Of a DNA stretch of 62,005 nucleotides, positions 25,395 to 34,576 are shown piece by piece (position 1 is the first letter of the stretch; every line of letters starts with the position of its first letter). The position numbers were made by a program, and so were the translations under genes. The DNA is from Caulobacter zeae (GTDB taxonomy: Bacteria > Pseudomonadota > Alphaproteobacteria > Caulobacterales > Caulobacteraceae), in contig NZ_PJRS01000037.1 in NCBI RefSeq assembly GCF_002858925.1, forward strand, positions 1 through 62,005. The letters run 5' to 3'. Below the pieces are notes generated by a model, which was not told the origin of the DNA, made no database searches, and saw only the letters and a program-made list of their open reading frames with translations.

Positions 25395-26234
25395 ATGCGC
25401 GCACTTATCAGCCTGGCCGCCGGCGCGGCCGTTGTCGCCCTGGCCGGCGCGGCCGCCGCCGAGCCGACGGTGAAGATCAAGGACGCTGTCGCCCGCGTCA
25501 CCATCATTCCCGAAGCCCGCAGCGACGTGAAGGTCGAGTTCCTGACCACCAACGGCGGCCTGCCGCTGGAGGTGCGCAAGGTGGGCGGCCAGACGATCAT
25601 CGACGGCAACCTCCGCCTCAAGCGCATCCAGAGCTGCAACAGCCGGGGAGAGGGCTCCGCGGTCCGGGTCCGCGACCTGGGCGAGGTCCAGTGGAAGGAC
25701 ATTCCGCAGGTGGCGATCCGCGTGCCGCTGAACGTCTCGGTCGGCGCTTCGGGCGCGGTCTATGGCAGCGTCGGCCGCAGCGACAGCGTCGAGCTGGCCA
25801 ATGCCGGCTGCGGGGATTGGACCGTCGCCAACACCCGCGGCAAGCTGGAGATCAGCCTGGCCGGCTCGGGCGACACCAAGGCCGGCAACGCCGCCAAGGC
25901 CGAGATCAATCTGGCTGGCGCGGGCGACATCAGCCTGCAGGAAGTGTCGGACCTGGAGGTTTCGATCGCCGGTTCGGGCGACGTGAAGGCCGCGGCGCTG
26001 CGCGGCGGCGACCTCGATGTCAGCATCGCCGGATCGGGCGGGGTCAAGATCGCCGGCGGTCGGGCCCGCGACATCGACGTCAGCATCATGGGCTCGGGCG
26101 ACGTGAACTTCGGCGGCGAGGCCGACCGGGTGTCGCTGTCGGTGGCCGGCTCGGGCGACATCCGCGTGGCCAAGGTCAACGGCTCGGTCAAGAAGTCGGC
26201 CATGGGCTCGGGCAACATCTACATCGGCCAGTGA
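25395..26234 (+). CDS. DUF2807-like (putative auto-transporter adhesin, head GIN domain) secreted protein
   Basis: 279-residue exported protein. Residues 1-22 are a signal peptide ending AGAAAAE. From about residue 100 to the end it is a right-handed beta-solenoid-like chain with a recurring core of SIAGSGDVK or similar: LAGSGDTKAG, LAGAGDISLQ, IAGSGDVKAA, IAGSGGVKIA, IMGSGDVNFG, VAGSGDIRVA. This is the hallmark of DUF2807 proteins. They are found at the cell surface or periplasm, and their function is not known. The AAGGGG-like site AGGGGAC lies 6 bases before the ATG. The stop codon lies in the first copy of an 8-base tandem repeat and a terminator follows. The gene stands alone. Confidence 0.85.
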   Translation: MRALISLAAGAAVVALAGAAAAEPTVKIKDAVARVTIIPEARSDVKVEFLTTNGGLPLEVRKVGGQTIIDGNLRLKRIQSCNSRGEGSAVRVRDLGEVQWKDIPQVAIRVPLNVSVGASGAVYGSVGRSDSVELANAGCGDWTVANTRGKLEISLAGSGDTKAGNAAKAEINLAGAGDISLQEVSDLEVSIAGSGDVKAAALRGGDLDVSIAGSGGVKIAGGRARDIDVSIMGSGDVNFGGEADRVSLSVAGSGDIRVAKVNGSVKKSAMGSGNIYIGQ

Positions 26235-26261
26235 GCCAGTGAGCCAGTGAGCCAGTGAGCC
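26227..26261 (+). repeat. Tandem octamer GCCAGTGA, 4 copies
   Basis: Four perfect head-to-tail copies of GCCAGTGA cover 26227-26258, with a partial fifth (GCC). The stop codon of the DUF2807 gene is the TGA of the first copy. Each copy carries the same TGA, so gain or loss of units would not change the protein. This looks like a polymerase-slippage array and could vary between strains. Confidence 0.9.
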
Positions 26262-26307
26262 CGGGCGCCGTTCGGCGCACACCGGTACGCGCGTATATAT
26301 AAAGAGA

Positions 26308-26345
26308 ACGCCCCCGGAGCTTTCGCTTCGGGGGCGTCTTGCTTT
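26308..26345 (+). terminator. Rho-independent terminator after DUF2807 gene
   Basis: A 13-bp stem (26308-26320 with 26325-26337, one G-T pair) closes a TTTC loop and is followed by CTTGCTTTTC. A/T-rich sequence on the other side may let it also serve the convergent outer-membrane protein gene. Confidence 0.85.
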
Positions 26346-26441
26346 TCGTTGGAACCCGCCTGGATAGGAGGGGAGGGCGGGTTCCTTGAAACGCTGTCCG
26401 TGATCTTCCGGTGGGCGCCGGAAGACCACGAAGCTTCCGGC

Positions 26442-27194
26442 TTAGCGGGCCAGGAAGCCGAACAGGTCGCTGCCGGTGGCCAGGTCGGCGCCGGCGGCGT
26501 TGCGGGCCTTCAGGCTGCCGCCGAAGGTGTAGCGCAGGCCAACCTTCACGGCGTCCGACTTCAGGTCGGCCAGGTCATCGGCTTCGCTGTGGGTGTACTT
26601 GGCGAAGGTCGACCAGCCGGTGTTGGCGAACTTGTATTCGCCACCGACGTTGATGTCCCAGATGTCGGCGTCGACGAGGCCGTCAACGTTCGACCAGCCG
26701 AGGCCGGCGTCCAGACGGAAGTCGTCCGAGACGAAGTAGTTGGCGCCGGCGCGGACGGTCCACAGGTCGGCGTCCAGGTCGTTCGACTGACCGTAGGCGG
26801 CGAGACCCGTCAGGGTCACGTTGCCGAGGTACTTTTGGGCTTCGCCACCGACGGCCCACAGGGTGTCGTTCGACGGACGCGACAGGGCGGTGAAGCCGCC
26901 GATGCGCAGGCCGTTGCCGACGACGGTCGTGGCGTGCACGGCGCCGGTGGCGACGGTGCGTTGCGAGACGTCGCTGTCGGCGATCGAGACGTCGGCGGCG
27001 CCGGTGATCGTCCACGAACCGGTCGGGATGGCGACCGAGCCGTCGATGACGACCGAGGTGCCGTCGGCGTCGCCGGCGCGGGTGTCGAGGTTGTTGTAGT
27101 CAACGGCGGCGCCGACCGAACCGATGTTCTGGGCGAAAGCGGGAGCCGAGACGGCGACGGCCAGCACGGCGGCGGCGAACAGTTGGGTCTTCAT
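26442..27194 (-). CDS. Small outer-membrane beta-barrel protein, hypothetical
   Basis: 250-residue exported protein. A clear signal peptide (residues 1-21, AAVLAVAVSAPAFAQ) is followed by alternating polar/aromatic strands such as SWTITGAADVSIAD, LWTVRAGANYFVSDD, FRLDAGLGWSNVDG, INVGGEYKFANTGW and DAVKVGLRYTFGG. These predict about 12 transmembrane beta-strands. The barrel signature ends at YTFGG, after which about 25 residues (KARNAAGADLATGSDLFGFL) extend beyond the usual terminal aromatic residue. AAGGGG lies 10 bases before the ATG. It stands alone. It could be a porin-like channel or structural protein; I do not recognise a named family. Confidence 0.8.
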   Translation of the reverse strand: MKTQLFAAAVLAVAVSAPAFAQNIGSVGAAVDYNNLDTRAGDADGTSVVIDGSVAIPTGSWTITGAADVSIADSDVSQRTVATGAVHATTVVGNGLRIGGFTALSRPSNDTLWAVGGEAQKYLGNVTLTGLAAYGQSNDLDADLWTVRAGANYFVSDDFRLDAGLGWSNVDGLVDADIWDINVGGEYKFANTGWSTFAKYTHSEADDLADLKSDAVKVGLRYTFGGSLKARNAAGADLATGSDLFGFLAR

Positions 27195-27534
27195 AGTGGG
27201 TAATCCCCTTACTCATGTGGTCTCGACGGCGGTCGGTCGTTTTGGGGAGGGCCTCCCTACCGTCGAGCGGGGCGGATCTATGAAGGTTCGATGACGGCCG
27301 CAAGGCTCTGTCAGACCGTTCGAGGCGTTATGGTGCGCAAATACTACACTTGCAGGAACGAATTGAGTTTCTATACGCGCGTGTCGCGCACAAAGATTGT
27401 GTGTATCGGGCTCAGGTCGGTGAACATTGCTTTTTGGTCAGCCGCGTTTTGGCCATAAGTGTTAAGCTGTCGTGCTCGGATCGGCGGCTTTACGTCTTGT
27501 TAAACAAGCCGTCGCGAAAGCCCTCCGGGACCGC

Positions 27535-27563
27535 TTGACGAAACCGATTCAGGCACGTAAAAG
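27535..27563 (+). promoter_or_regulatory. Probable promoter of the S10-spc operon
   Basis: TTGACG (27535-27540) and TAAAAG (27558-27563) are spaced by 17 bases, a good sigma70/RpoD-like match. Transcription would start near 27570, giving an rpsJ leader of about 250 bases. A GATTC site (27546-27550), the CcrM methylation sequence GANTC of Caulobacterales, lies inside the spacer. No other comparable hexamer pair is visible closer to rpsJ. Confidence 0.6.
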
Positions 27564-27631
27564 CGCCCCTCTGTTGGACCGGCTGTGAGCTCTAGGGCTC
27601 AAACGCGGTTCGCAAGCGACCCGTAACCAGG

Positions 27632-27670
27632 CGTCCTTCTCATCCAGAGGAGGGTTCTCCTCGGAGGACG
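27632..27670 (+). promoter_or_regulatory. Structured leader of rpsJ operon, possible r-protein binding site
   Basis: CGTCCT (27632-27637) pairs with AGGACG (27665-27670), enclosing a hairpin GAGGAG-GGTT-CTCCTC (27647-27662). In many bacteria the S10 operon leader is bound by L4 for feedback control. The location suits such a role, but the fold is not recognisably the E. coli one. Regulatory function is inferred. Confidence 0.45.
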
Positions 27671-27819
27671 GCGTGGTTGCGGATCACCGGCCCTCGCAAG
27701 CGATTGCGCGGGCCAATTTGTTTTGCGGACGCTGCGTTCGGAGTTCTCGAAAGAGGAGTCCGGGTTGGTCTTTGAAATGGTTCGAGACGCGGGCGCAGCC
27801 CACTAGGAAACCGAGCGAT

Positions 27820-28128
<309 letters not shown>

Positions 28129-28142
28129 GGAGGGCCGAACTG

Positions 28143-28907
28143 ATGACTCTCCCCGCTAACCGCACCGGCCTGATCGCCAAGAAGCTCGGCATGACCCGCT
28201 TCTTCGACGAAGCCGGTCAGCACGTGCCGGTCACCGTCCTTTCGCTCGACGGTTGCCAGGTCGTTGCTCAGCGCACCGTCGAGAAGGACGGTTACACCGC
28301 CCTGCAACTCGGCGCCGGCGCCAAGAAGCCCAAGAATACCTCGAAGGCCGAGCGCGGTCACTTCGGCAAGAACTCGGTCGAGCCCAAGCGGATCGTCGCC
28401 GAGTTCCGCGTCGACGAAGCCGCTCTGATCGAAGTGGGCGCGGAATTCACCGCCGACCACTACGTCGCCGGCCAGAAGGTCGACATTCAGGGCGTCACCG
28501 TCGGTAAGGGTTTCGCCGGCGCCATGAAGCGCTGGAACTTCGGTGGTCTTCGCGCCACCCACGGTGTCTCGGTCTCGCACCGTTCGCACGGTTCGACCGG
28601 TAACCGCCAGGATCCGGGCCGTACGTTCCCGGGCAAGAAGATGGCTGGTCACCTGGGTCAAGAAACCGTCACCACCCTCAACGTCACCGTCTGGAAGGTC
28701 GACGTCGAGCGCGGCCTGATCCTGGTCAAGGGCGCCGTCCCGGGCCACGAAGGCAGCTACGTGAAGATCCGCGACGCCGTGAAGAAGGCCGCTCCGGCCG
28801 ACCTGCCGCGTCCGGGCGCCTTCCGTAAGGCTGGCGAGGCTGCTCCGGCTGCTGAAACCCCCGCTGAAGAGGCCCCCGCGGCGACGACCGAAGAGGGCGA
28901 AGGCTAA
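28143..28907 (+). CDS. rplC: 50S ribosomal protein L3
   Basis: 254 residues, about 45 longer than the E. coli protein. The core includes [13 protein letters not shown] and the peptidyl-transferase-proximal loop [20 protein letters not shown], whose glutamine is the expected site of PrmB-type methylation. The extra length is a C-terminal tail of Ala, Pro and Glu (from about residue 215), predicted disordered and acidic. AAGGAGG precedes the ATG. It follows rpsJ by 14 bases and its stop overlaps rplD by one base. Confidence 0.98.
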   Translation: MTLPANRTGLIAKKLGMTRFFDEAGQHVPVTVLSLDGCQVVAQRTVEKDGYTALQLGAGAKKPKNTSKAERGHFGKNSVEPKRIVAEFRVDEAALIEVGAEFTADHYVAGQKVDIQGVTVGKGFAGAMKRWNFGGLRATHGVSVSHRSHGSTGNRQDPGRTFPGKKMAGHLGQETVTTLNVTVWKVDVERGLILVKGAVPGHEGSYVKIRDAVKKAAPADLPRPGAFRKAGEAAPAAETPAEEAPAATTEEGEG

Positions 28908-29545
28908 TGAAACTCGACGTCATCAAACTTGACGGCGGCAAGGCCGGCTCCGTGGATCTCGACGACGCCATCTTCGGCATCGAAGACATCCGCGGCGACA
29001 TCCTGCAGCGCGTCGTCACCTGGCAGCTGGCCAAGCGCCGCTCGGGCAACCACAAGATTCAAGTCCGCAACGAGGTCTCTCGTACGGGCAAGAAGATGTA
29101 CAAGCAGAAGGGCACCGGCGGCGCTCGTCACGGCTCGCGTCGTGCGGCTCAGTTCGTCGGCGGCGCCAAGGCTCACGGCCCGGTCGTCCGCAGCCACGCC
29201 TTCGATCTTCCCAAGAAGATCCGGGCCCTGGCTCTGCGTCACGCCCTGTCGTCGAAGGCCAAGGCCGGCTCGCTGCTCGTTCTCGACAGCGCCGTTCTGA
29301 CCGAAGCGAAGACGGCCGCCCTGCGCGCCAACTTCGACAAGATCGGCCTGAAGAACGCCCTGGTCATCGCTGGTCCGGAAGTGGACGCGAACTTCAAGCT
29401 CGCCGCCCGCAACATTCCGAACGTGGACGTGCTGCCGAACGCCGGCCTGAACGTCTACGACGTGCTGCGTCGCCACACCCTGGTCCTGACCAAGGACGCG
29501 GTGGAAGCGATCTCGGCTCGTTTCGCTGAGAAGGAAGCCGCGTAA
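28907..29545 (+). CDS. rplD: 50S ribosomal protein L4
   Basis: 212 residues. The extended loop that reaches the exit tunnel is visible as [20 protein letters not shown], followed by [19 protein letters not shown]. In many bacteria L4 also represses its own operon by binding the leader RNA; a structured leader is present here (27632-27670). Starts at the TAATG overlap with rplC and ends in a TAATG overlap with rplW. Confidence 0.98.
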   Translation: MKLDVIKLDGGKAGSVDLDDAIFGIEDIRGDILQRVVTWQLAKRRSGNHKIQVRNEVSRTGKKMYKQKGTGGARHGSRRAAQFVGGAKAHGPVVRSHAFDLPKKIRALALRHALSSKAKAGSLLVLDSAVLTEAKTAALRANFDKIGLKNALVIAGPEVDANFKLAARNIPNVDVLPNAGLNVYDVLRRHTLVLTKDAVEAISARFAEKEAA

Positions 29546-29841
29546 TGGCCGCTACCGCCCGCCACTACGACACGATCCTGTCGCCGGTGATCACCGAAAA
29601 GACGACCCTGCTCAGCGAGCAGAACAAGGTTGTCTTCAAGGTGGCCGCCGATGCGTCGAAGGACGAAATCGCCGCCGCAGTCGAAGAGCTGTTCAAGGTC
29701 AAGGTCACCAAGGTCAACACCCTGGTCGCCAAGGGCAAGACCAAGCGCTTCCGTGGCATCGTCGGTCGCCGCACCGACGTCAAGAAAGCGATCGTGACCC
29801 TGGCCGAAGGCCAGTCGATCGACATCACGACGGGGCTCTAA
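29545..29841 (+). CDS. rplW: 50S ribosomal protein L23
   Basis: 98 residues, normal size. [18 protein letters not shown] is the family start and [18 protein letters not shown] the extended hairpin. L23 lines the tunnel exit and is the docking point for trigger factor and SRP. It overlaps the rplD stop by one base and is followed by rplB after 3 bases. Confidence 0.98.
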   Translation: MAATARHYDTILSPVITEKTTLLSEQNKVVFKVAADASKDEIAAAVEELFKVKVTKVNTLVAKGKTKRFRGIVGRRTDVKKAIVTLAEGQSIDITTGL

Positions 29842-29844
29842 GAC

Positions 29845-30681
29845 ATGGCCTTGAAGCACTTTAACCCGACCAGCCCCGGCCAGCGCGGCCTGGTGCTGAT
29901 CGATCGCAGCGAACTCCACAAGGGTCGCCCGGAAAAGAAGCTCGTTGAGGGCCTCTCGAAGTCGGGCGGTCGTGGCGGCAACGGCCGTATCGCCGTTCGC
30001 TTCCGCGGCGGCGGCGCCAAGCGCCTCTACCGTCTGGTGGACTTCAAGCGTCGTAAGCAAGGCACGGCCACGGTCGTTCGCCTCGAGTACGATCCGAACC
30101 GCACCGCGTTCATCGCCCTGATCAAGTATCAGGACGGCGAGCTGGCCTACATCCTGGCCCCGCAACGCCTCAAGGCCGGCGACGAAGTCGTCACCGCCGA
30201 AAAGGTCGACGTGAAGCCGGGCAACGCCTCGCCGCTGCGCACGCTGCCGATCGGTACGATCATCCACAACGTCGAGCTGAAGCCCGCCAAGGGCGGCCAG
30301 ATCGCCCGCTCGGCTGGCGCCTACGCCCAGCTGGTCGGTCGTGACGCCGGCTACGCCCAGATCCGCCTGAACTCGGGCGAGCTGCGCATGGTCCTCGACA
30401 CGTGCATGGCCACCGTCGGCGCGGTTTCGAACCCCGACCACATGAACGAAAACCTCGGCAAGGCCGGTCGTGTTCGTCACATGGGTCGTCGCCCGCACGT
30501 CCGCGGCGTCGCCATGAACCCGGTCGACCACCCCCACGGTGGTGGTGAAGGCCGCACCTCGGGCGGTCGCCATCCGGTGACCCCGGCTGGTAAGCCGACC
30601 AAGGGCGCCAAGACCCGCGTCAACAAGGCCACGGACAAGTTCATCATCCGTTCGCGCCACAAAGCGAAGAAGGGCCGCTAA
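29845..30681 (+). CDS. rplB: 50S ribosomal protein L2
   Basis: 278 residues. L2 is needed for subunit joining and lies near the peptidyl-transferase centre. Conserved blocks are [20 protein letters not shown] and [20 protein letters not shown], the latter carrying the invariant histidine. After this the usual HPVTPWG reads HPVTPAG, so a nearly universal tryptophan is alanine here, and the next block reads KGAKTR instead of KGKKTR or similar. The reading frame is intact and the rest is normal, so this looks like natural divergence. Confidence 0.98.
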   Translation: MALKHFNPTSPGQRGLVLIDRSELHKGRPEKKLVEGLSKSGGRGGNGRIAVRFRGGGAKRLYRLVDFKRRKQGTATVVRLEYDPNRTAFIALIKYQDGELAYILAPQRLKAGDEVVTAEKVDVKPGNASPLRTLPIGTIIHNVELKPAKGGQIARSAGAYAQLVGRDAGYAQIRLNSGELRMVLDTCMATVGAVSNPDHMNENLGKAGRVRHMGRRPHVRGVAMNPVDHPHGGGEGRTSGGRHPVTPAGKPTKGAKTRVNKATDKFIIRSRHKAKKGR

Positions 30682-30684
30682 GCC

Positions 30685-30963
30685 ATGACCCGCTCCGTCT
30701 GGAAAGGCCCGTTTGTCGACGGGTACCTCCTGAAGAAGGCCGACGCCGCTCTCGCGTCGGGCCGCAAGGACGTCATCAAGACCTGGTCGCGTCGTTCGAC
30801 CATCATGCCGCAGTTCGTCGGCCTGGTGTTCGGCGTGCACAACGGCCAGAAGCACGTCCCGGTCTCCGTGTCGGAAGACATGGTCGGCATGAAGTTCGGC
30901 GAGTTCGCTCCTACGCGTAACTTCCCGGGCCACGCCGCCGACAAGAAGGCCAAGAGGAAGTAA
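30685..30963 (+). CDS. rpsS: 30S ribosomal protein S19
   Basis: 92 residues, normal length. [19 protein letters not shown] at the start, and [17 protein letters not shown] and [12 protein letters not shown] later, are family signatures. S19 forms a complex with S13 in the 30S head, contacting the A and P sites. It lies 3 bases after rplB and 2 bases before rplV. Confidence 0.98.
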   Translation: MTRSVWKGPFVDGYLLKKADAALASGRKDVIKTWSRRSTIMPQFVGLVFGVHNGQKHVPVSVSEDMVGMKFGEFAPTRNFPGHAADKKAKRK

Positions 30964-30965
30964 TC

Positions 30966-31346
30966 ATGGCCAAGCAAAAGCAAGCTCGCCGCCTTGAAGG
31001 CGTTGAGGCGATGGCCAAGGTGCGCACCCTGCGCACCAGCGCCCGCAAGCTGAACCTGGTCGCTCAGTCCATTCGTGGCCTGAACGTCCAGCGCGCTCTG
31101 AACGAGCTCGAGTTCAGCCACAAGCGCATCGCCCAAGACGTCCGCAAAGCGCTGTACTCGGCGATCTCGAACGCCGAGAACAACCACAACCTCGACATCG
31201 ACTCGCTGGTCGTGTCCGAGGCCTATGTGGGCAAGAACCTGGTGATGAAGCGCTTTTCGCCCCGCGCCCGCGGTCGTGCGACGCGCGTGGAAAAGCCGTT
31301 CTCCGAGATCACGATCGTGGTCCGCGAACTGGGTGAGGCCGCCTAA
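30966..31346 (+). CDS. rplV: 50S ribosomal protein L22
   Basis: 126 residues; E. coli L22 has 110, the difference being a basic N-terminal segment ([16 protein letters not shown]). An internal in-frame ATG at codon 16 could give a near-standard length, but the first ATG has the better-placed AGGAAGTAAT. The tunnel hairpin region is [19 protein letters not shown], the place where macrolide-resistance changes arise in this family. The stop overlaps rpsC by one base. Confidence 0.97.
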   Translation: MAKQKQARRLEGVEAMAKVRTLRTSARKLNLVAQSIRGLNVQRALNELEFSHKRIAQDVRKALYSAISNAENNHNLDIDSLVVSEAYVGKNLVMKRFSPRARGRATRVEKPFSEITIVVRELGEAA

Positions 31347-32095
31347 TGGGTCAGAAAGTCAATCCGGTCGGGCTGCGGCTCGGCGTCAACCGCACCTGGG
31401 ACAGCCGTTGGTTCTCCGACGGCGACCAGTACGGCAAGATGCTTCACCAGGACCTGGCCATCCGCGCCGCCCTGAAGAAGCGTCTGTACCAAGCTGGCGT
31501 CTCGCGCATCATCATCGAGCGCCCGCACAAGAAGTGCCGCATCACGATCTATGCCGCTCGTCCGGGCGTCATCATCGGCAAGAAGGGCGCTGACATCGAG
31601 AAGCTCCGCAAGGACCTCTCGGTGATGACCGAAGGCGAAGTCCACCTGAACATCGTCGAGATCCGCAAGCCGGAAACCGACGCTCAGCTGGTCGCCGAGT
31701 CCATCGCTCAGCAACTCGAGCGCCGGATCGCCTTCCGTCGTGCGATGAAGCGTTCGATCCAGTCGGCCGTGCGTCTCGGCGCCAAGGGCGTCCGGATCAA
31801 CGTCTCGGGCCGCCTCGGCGGCGCCGAAATCGCCCGCATGGAATGGTACCGCGAAGGTCGCGTTCCGCTGCACACCCTGCGCGCGGACATCGACTACGGT
31901 TTCGCTGAAGCCAAGACCACCTACGGCATCATCGGCGTGAAGACCTGGATCTTCAAAGGCGAAGTGCTGGAGCATGACCCGATGGCGCTGGATAAGCGTC
32001 TCGCTTCCGAATCCGGCCCGGCCGGTGAAGGCGGTGGACGTGAGCGCGGCGATCGCCCGGACCGCGGCGACCGCGGCCGCCGCAATCGGGACTAA
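31346..32095 (+). CDS. rpsC: 30S ribosomal protein S3
   Basis: 249 residues (E. coli 233). The KH RNA-binding domain has the GxxG motif in [19 protein letters not shown]. The C-terminal S3 domain includes [20 protein letters not shown]. The tail is Gly/Arg/Asp-rich ([18 protein letters not shown]), disordered and charged. S3 lies at the mRNA entry and helps unwind mRNA. TAATG overlap with rplV. Confidence 0.98.
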   Translation: MGQKVNPVGLRLGVNRTWDSRWFSDGDQYGKMLHQDLAIRAALKKRLYQAGVSRIIIERPHKKCRITIYAARPGVIIGKKGADIEKLRKDLSVMTEGEVHLNIVEIRKPETDAQLVAESIAQQLERRIAFRRAMKRSIQSAVRLGAKGVRINVSGRLGGAEIARMEWYREGRVPLHTLRADIDYGFAEAKTTYGIIGVKTWIFKGEVLEHDPMALDKRLASESGPAGEGGGRERGDRPDRGDRGRRNRD

Positions 32096-32107
32096 GGATA
32101 GAGCGCT

Positions 32108-32539
32108 ATGCTGTCACCGAAGAAAACCAAGTTCCGCAAGCAGTTCAAGGGCCGCATCCACGGCGCTTCGAAGGGCGGCACCCTGCTGAACTTCGGCTCC
32201 TACGGCCTCAAGGCCGTTGAGCCGGAGCGCATCACGGCTCGCCAGATCGAAGCTGCTCGTCGCGCCATCACCCGCCAGATGAAGCGTCAAGGCCGCGTCT
32301 GGATCCGTATCTTCCCCGACGTGCCGGTCACCGGCAAGCCGGCCGAAGTCCGGATGGGTAAGGGCAAGGGCGCCGTCGATTACTGGGCCGCTCGCGTGGC
32401 CCCCGGCCGCATCATGTTCGAGATCGACGGCGTGCCGGACGATATCGCGCGTGAAGCGCTGCGCCTCGGCGCGGCGAAGCTGCCGATCCGCACTCGTGTG
32501 GTCACCCGCCTCGACGCGGGCGTGGCCGTGGAGGCTTGA
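32108..32539 (+). CDS. rplP: 50S ribosomal protein L16
   Basis: 143 residues. Begins [16 protein letters not shown] and contains [20 protein letters not shown], both diagnostic. L16 organises the A-site tRNA pocket of the 50S subunit. It follows rpsC by 12 bases, with GGATAG before the ATG. Confidence 0.98.
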   Translation: MLSPKKTKFRKQFKGRIHGASKGGTLLNFGSYGLKAVEPERITARQIEAARRAITRQMKRQGRVWIRIFPDVPVTGKPAEVRMGKGKGAVDYWAARVAPGRIMFEIDGVPDDIAREALRLGAAKLPIRTRVVTRLDAGVAVEA

Positions 32540-32544
32540 GGCTC

Positions 32545-32736
32545 ATGAAGATCGCCGACATCCGGGGCCTGACCCCCGATCAACTCGCCGAAACCCTGAT
32601 CAACCTGAAGAAAGAGCAGTTCAACCTGCGCTTCCAGGCCGCCACGGGTCAGGTCGAGAAGACCCACCGCGTGAACGAAATCCGCAAGGATATCGCGCGG
32701 ATCAAGACCGTGCTGCGCGCCAAGGCCGCGGCGTAA
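32545..32736 (+). CDS. rpmC: 50S ribosomal protein L29
   Basis: 63 residues, a normal length for this two-helix protein near the tunnel exit. The start [18 protein letters not shown] is conserved. I choose the ATG at 32545; a TTG at 32536 is in frame but lies inside the rplP stop region and would add three residues not seen in the family. GAGG at 32538-32541 serves as ribosome-binding site and overlaps the rplP stop. Confidence 0.97.
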   Translation: MKIADIRGLTPDQLAETLINLKKEQFNLRFQAATGQVEKTHRVNEIRKDIARIKTVLRAKAAA

Positions 32737-32746
32737 GGAGAACGAT

Positions 32747-32986
32747 ATGCCCAAGCGTATCCTCGAAGGGGTCGTCGTCTCCGATAAGGGTGACAAGACC
32801 GTTGTGGTGAAGGTGGAACGCACCATCGTTCACCCCCTTCTGAAGAAGATCGTGCGCCGCTCTAAGAAGTACCACGCGCACGACGAAGCCAATGTGTACA
32901 AGACGGGCGAAACCATTCGCATCGTCGAGTGCGCTCCGAAGTCCAAGCTGAAGACCTGGGAAGTCCTTCCCAAGGCTTCGGCCTAA
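32747..32986 (+). CDS. rpsQ: 30S ribosomal protein S17
   Basis: 79 residues. [20 protein letters not shown] and [19 protein letters not shown] are the OB-fold signatures of S17, an early 16S rRNA-binding protein. AAGGAGAACG precedes the ATG. Slightly shorter than the E. coli protein because of a trimmed N-terminus. Confidence 0.98.
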   Translation: MPKRILEGVVVSDKGDKTVVVKVERTIVHPLLKKIVRRSKKYHAHDEANVYKTGETIRIVECAPKSKLKTWEVLPKASA

Positions 32987-33004
32987 GTCTGGAAGGTCTA
33001 AACC

Positions 33005-33373
33005 ATGATCCAGATGCAAACTAACCTGGACGTCGCCGACAACTCTGGCGCTCGCCGGGTCATGTGCATCAAGGTGTTGGGCGGCGCAGGCCGTCGCTAC
33101 GCCAGCGTTGGCGACGTCATCGTCGTCTCCGTGAAGGAAGCCATCCCGCGCGGTCGCGTGAAGAAGGGTGACGTTCTGCGCGCCGTCGTGGTTCGCGTGA
33201 ACCAAGGCCTGAAGCGCAAAGACGGTTCGATGATCCGCTTCGACAAGAACGCGGCCGTCATCGTCAACAAGCAGAGCGAGCCGGTCGGCACGCGGATCTT
33301 CGGCCCGGTTCCCCGCGAACTGCGCGCCAAGAACCACATGAAGATCATCTCCCTCGCGCCGGAGGTGCTGTAA
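33005..33373 (+). CDS. rplN: 50S ribosomal protein L14
   Basis: 122 residues, standard. [18 protein letters not shown] and the block [20 protein letters not shown] are diagnostic. L14 forms an intersubunit bridge and is the binding site of the silencing factor RsfS. Begins 18 bases after rpsQ; first gene of the part equivalent to the E. coli spc operon, with no separate promoter visible. TAATG overlap with rplX. Confidence 0.98.
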   Translation: MIQMQTNLDVADNSGARRVMCIKVLGGAGRRYASVGDVIVVSVKEAIPRGRVKKGDVLRAVVVRVNQGLKRKDGSMIRFDKNAAVIVNKQSEPVGTRIFGPVPRELRAKNHMKIISLAPEVL

Positions 33374-33687
33374 TGGCTGCTAAGATCAAGAAGGGCGACC
33401 GCGTCGTCGTTCTGGCCGGTAAGGACAAGGGCAAGCAAGGCGCTGTGACCCAAGTCCTGCCGAAGGAAAACCGGGTTGTCGTGGAGGGCGTGAACATGGT
33501 CGCCCGCCACACCAAGCCGACCCAAGCCGACCCCCAGGGCGGCATCAAGCACAAGGAAGCCGCGCTGCACGTCTCGAACGTCGCCGTCGTGGATTCCAAC
33601 GGCAAGCCCACCCGCGTCGGCTTCAAGATCGAAGGCGACAAGAAGGTGCGCGTCGCCAAGACGACCGGCGAGGTGATCAATGGCTGA
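33373..33687 (+). CDS. rplX: 50S ribosomal protein L24
   Basis: 104 residues. The KOW motif is in [21 protein letters not shown]24 is one of the two initiators of 50S assembly. It overlaps rplN by one base and rplE by 8 bases, the largest overlap in this operon, which implies strict coupling. Confidence 0.98.
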   Translation: MAAKIKKGDRVVVLAGKDKGKQGAVTQVLPKENRVVVEGVNMVARHTKPTQADPQGGIKHKEAALHVSNVAVVDSNGKPTRVGFKIEGDKKVRVAKTTGEVING

Positions 33688-34237
33688 TCAAGCTTACGAG
33701 CCCCGGCTGAAGACCGTCTACCGCGAGCGCATCCGCGCCGCGCTGAAGGAGCAGTTCGGCTACACCAACGAAATGCAGATCCCCAAGCTGGACAAGATTG
33801 TCCTGAACATGGGTATCGGCGAAGCGGTGGCCGACTCCAAGAAGGCTCAGCTGGCCCTGAAGGAACTGGAAGCGATCGCCGGCCAAAAGCCCGTCGCGAC
33901 CCGCGCCCGCAAGTCCATCGCCGGCTTCAAGCTGCGCGAAGGCATGGTGGTCGGCGCGAAGGTCACCCTTCGCAAGGACCGGATGTTTGAATTCCTCGAC
34001 CGCCTGGTCACGATCGCGCTGCCGCGCGTGAAGGACTTCCGTGGTCTGAACGGCAAGAGCTTCGACGGCCGTGGCAACTACGCCATGGGCCTGAAGGAGC
34101 ACCTGGTGTTCCCGGAAATCAACTATGACCAGATCGAACAGATCTGGGGCATGGACATCATCGTCTGCACCACTGCGAAGTCCGACCAGGAAGCCAAGGC
34201 TCTCCTGAAGGAATTCCAGTTCCCGTTCGTCAACTAA
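33680..34237 (+). CDS. rplE: 50S ribosomal protein L5
   Basis: 185 residues. [20 protein letters not shown] and [19 protein letters not shown] are the family blocks. L5 binds 5S rRNA and contacts P-site tRNA. The first six residues (MADQAY) extend slightly beyond E. coli L5. Starts 8 bases inside the end of rplX. Confidence 0.98.
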   Translation: MADQAYEPRLKTVYRERIRAALKEQFGYTNEMQIPKLDKIVLNMGIGEAVADSKKAQLALKELEAIAGQKPVATRARKSIAGFKLREGMVVGAKVTLRKDRMFEFLDRLVTIALPRVKDFRGLNGKSFDGRGNYAMGLKEHLVFPEINYDQIEQIWGMDIIVCTTAKSDQEAKALLKEFQFPFVN

Positions 34238-34260
34238 GAGAGCGGGAAGGGAAAGAAACC

Positions 34261-34566
34261 ATGGCCAAGAAAAGCGCCGTCAACCGCAACGAAGCCGTCA
34301 AGGCTCTCGTCAAGCAATACGCCGAAAAGCGCGCCGCGCTGAAGGCGATCGCCAACGACGAGACCCTGCCGCTCGAGGAACGCTTCGAGGCTCGCCTCAA
34401 GCTGGCGAAGCTGCCCCGCAGCAGCTCGCCGATCCGCATCCGCAACCGCTGCGAAGTCACGGGCCGTCCGCGCGCCTATTACCGCAAGCTTAAGATGAGC
34501 CGTGTGGCCCTTCGCGAACTCGGTTCGCAAGGCCTGATCCCCGGCCTCGTCAAGTCGAGCTGGTGA
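34261..34566 (+). CDS. rpsN: 30S ribosomal protein S14 (zinc-free form)
   Basis: 101 residues, the long C-minus form. The region that would carry CxxC zinc pairs reads [19 protein letters not shown] with only one cysteine, so it needs no zinc. [20 protein letters not shown] is the start. GGGAAAGAAACC before the ATG gives a weak ribosome-binding site, 23 bases after rplE. Confidence 0.98.
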   Translation: MAKKSAVNRNEAVKALVKQYAEKRAALKAIANDETLPLEERFEARLKLAKLPRSSSPIRIRNRCEVTGRPRAYYRKLKMSRVALRELGSQGLIPGLVKSSW

Positions 34567-34576
34567 GGACGATCAG

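Larger units (their letters stand above)
27195..27819. other. 625-base intergenic region with S10-operon promoter and leader
   Basis: The region between the outer-membrane protein gene and rpsJ encodes no convincing protein; the short open frames here lack conserved features or ribosome-binding sites. It contains a 13-base palindrome CTTGTT-A-AACAAG (27496-27508), a probable sigma70-type promoter (27535-27563) and a 230-base structured leader that includes nested hairpins (27632-27670). Its A/T content between 27330 and 27510 is higher than its surroundings, as expected for a strong promoter region. Confidence 0.6.

Noticed and set aside
26281..26300. TATATAT stretch as a promoter
   Set aside because: It lies between two gene ends, directly before a terminator, with no -35 and no gene downstream on either strand.
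27100..27303. Short leftward frame at the start of the outer-membrane protein gene
   Set aside because: Overlaps the real signal peptide in another frame; Arg-rich with no features.
27350..27538. Short open frame (62 codons) in the rpsJ upstream region
   Set aside because: No ribosome-binding site, no conserved pattern, and its end overlaps the proposed promoter.
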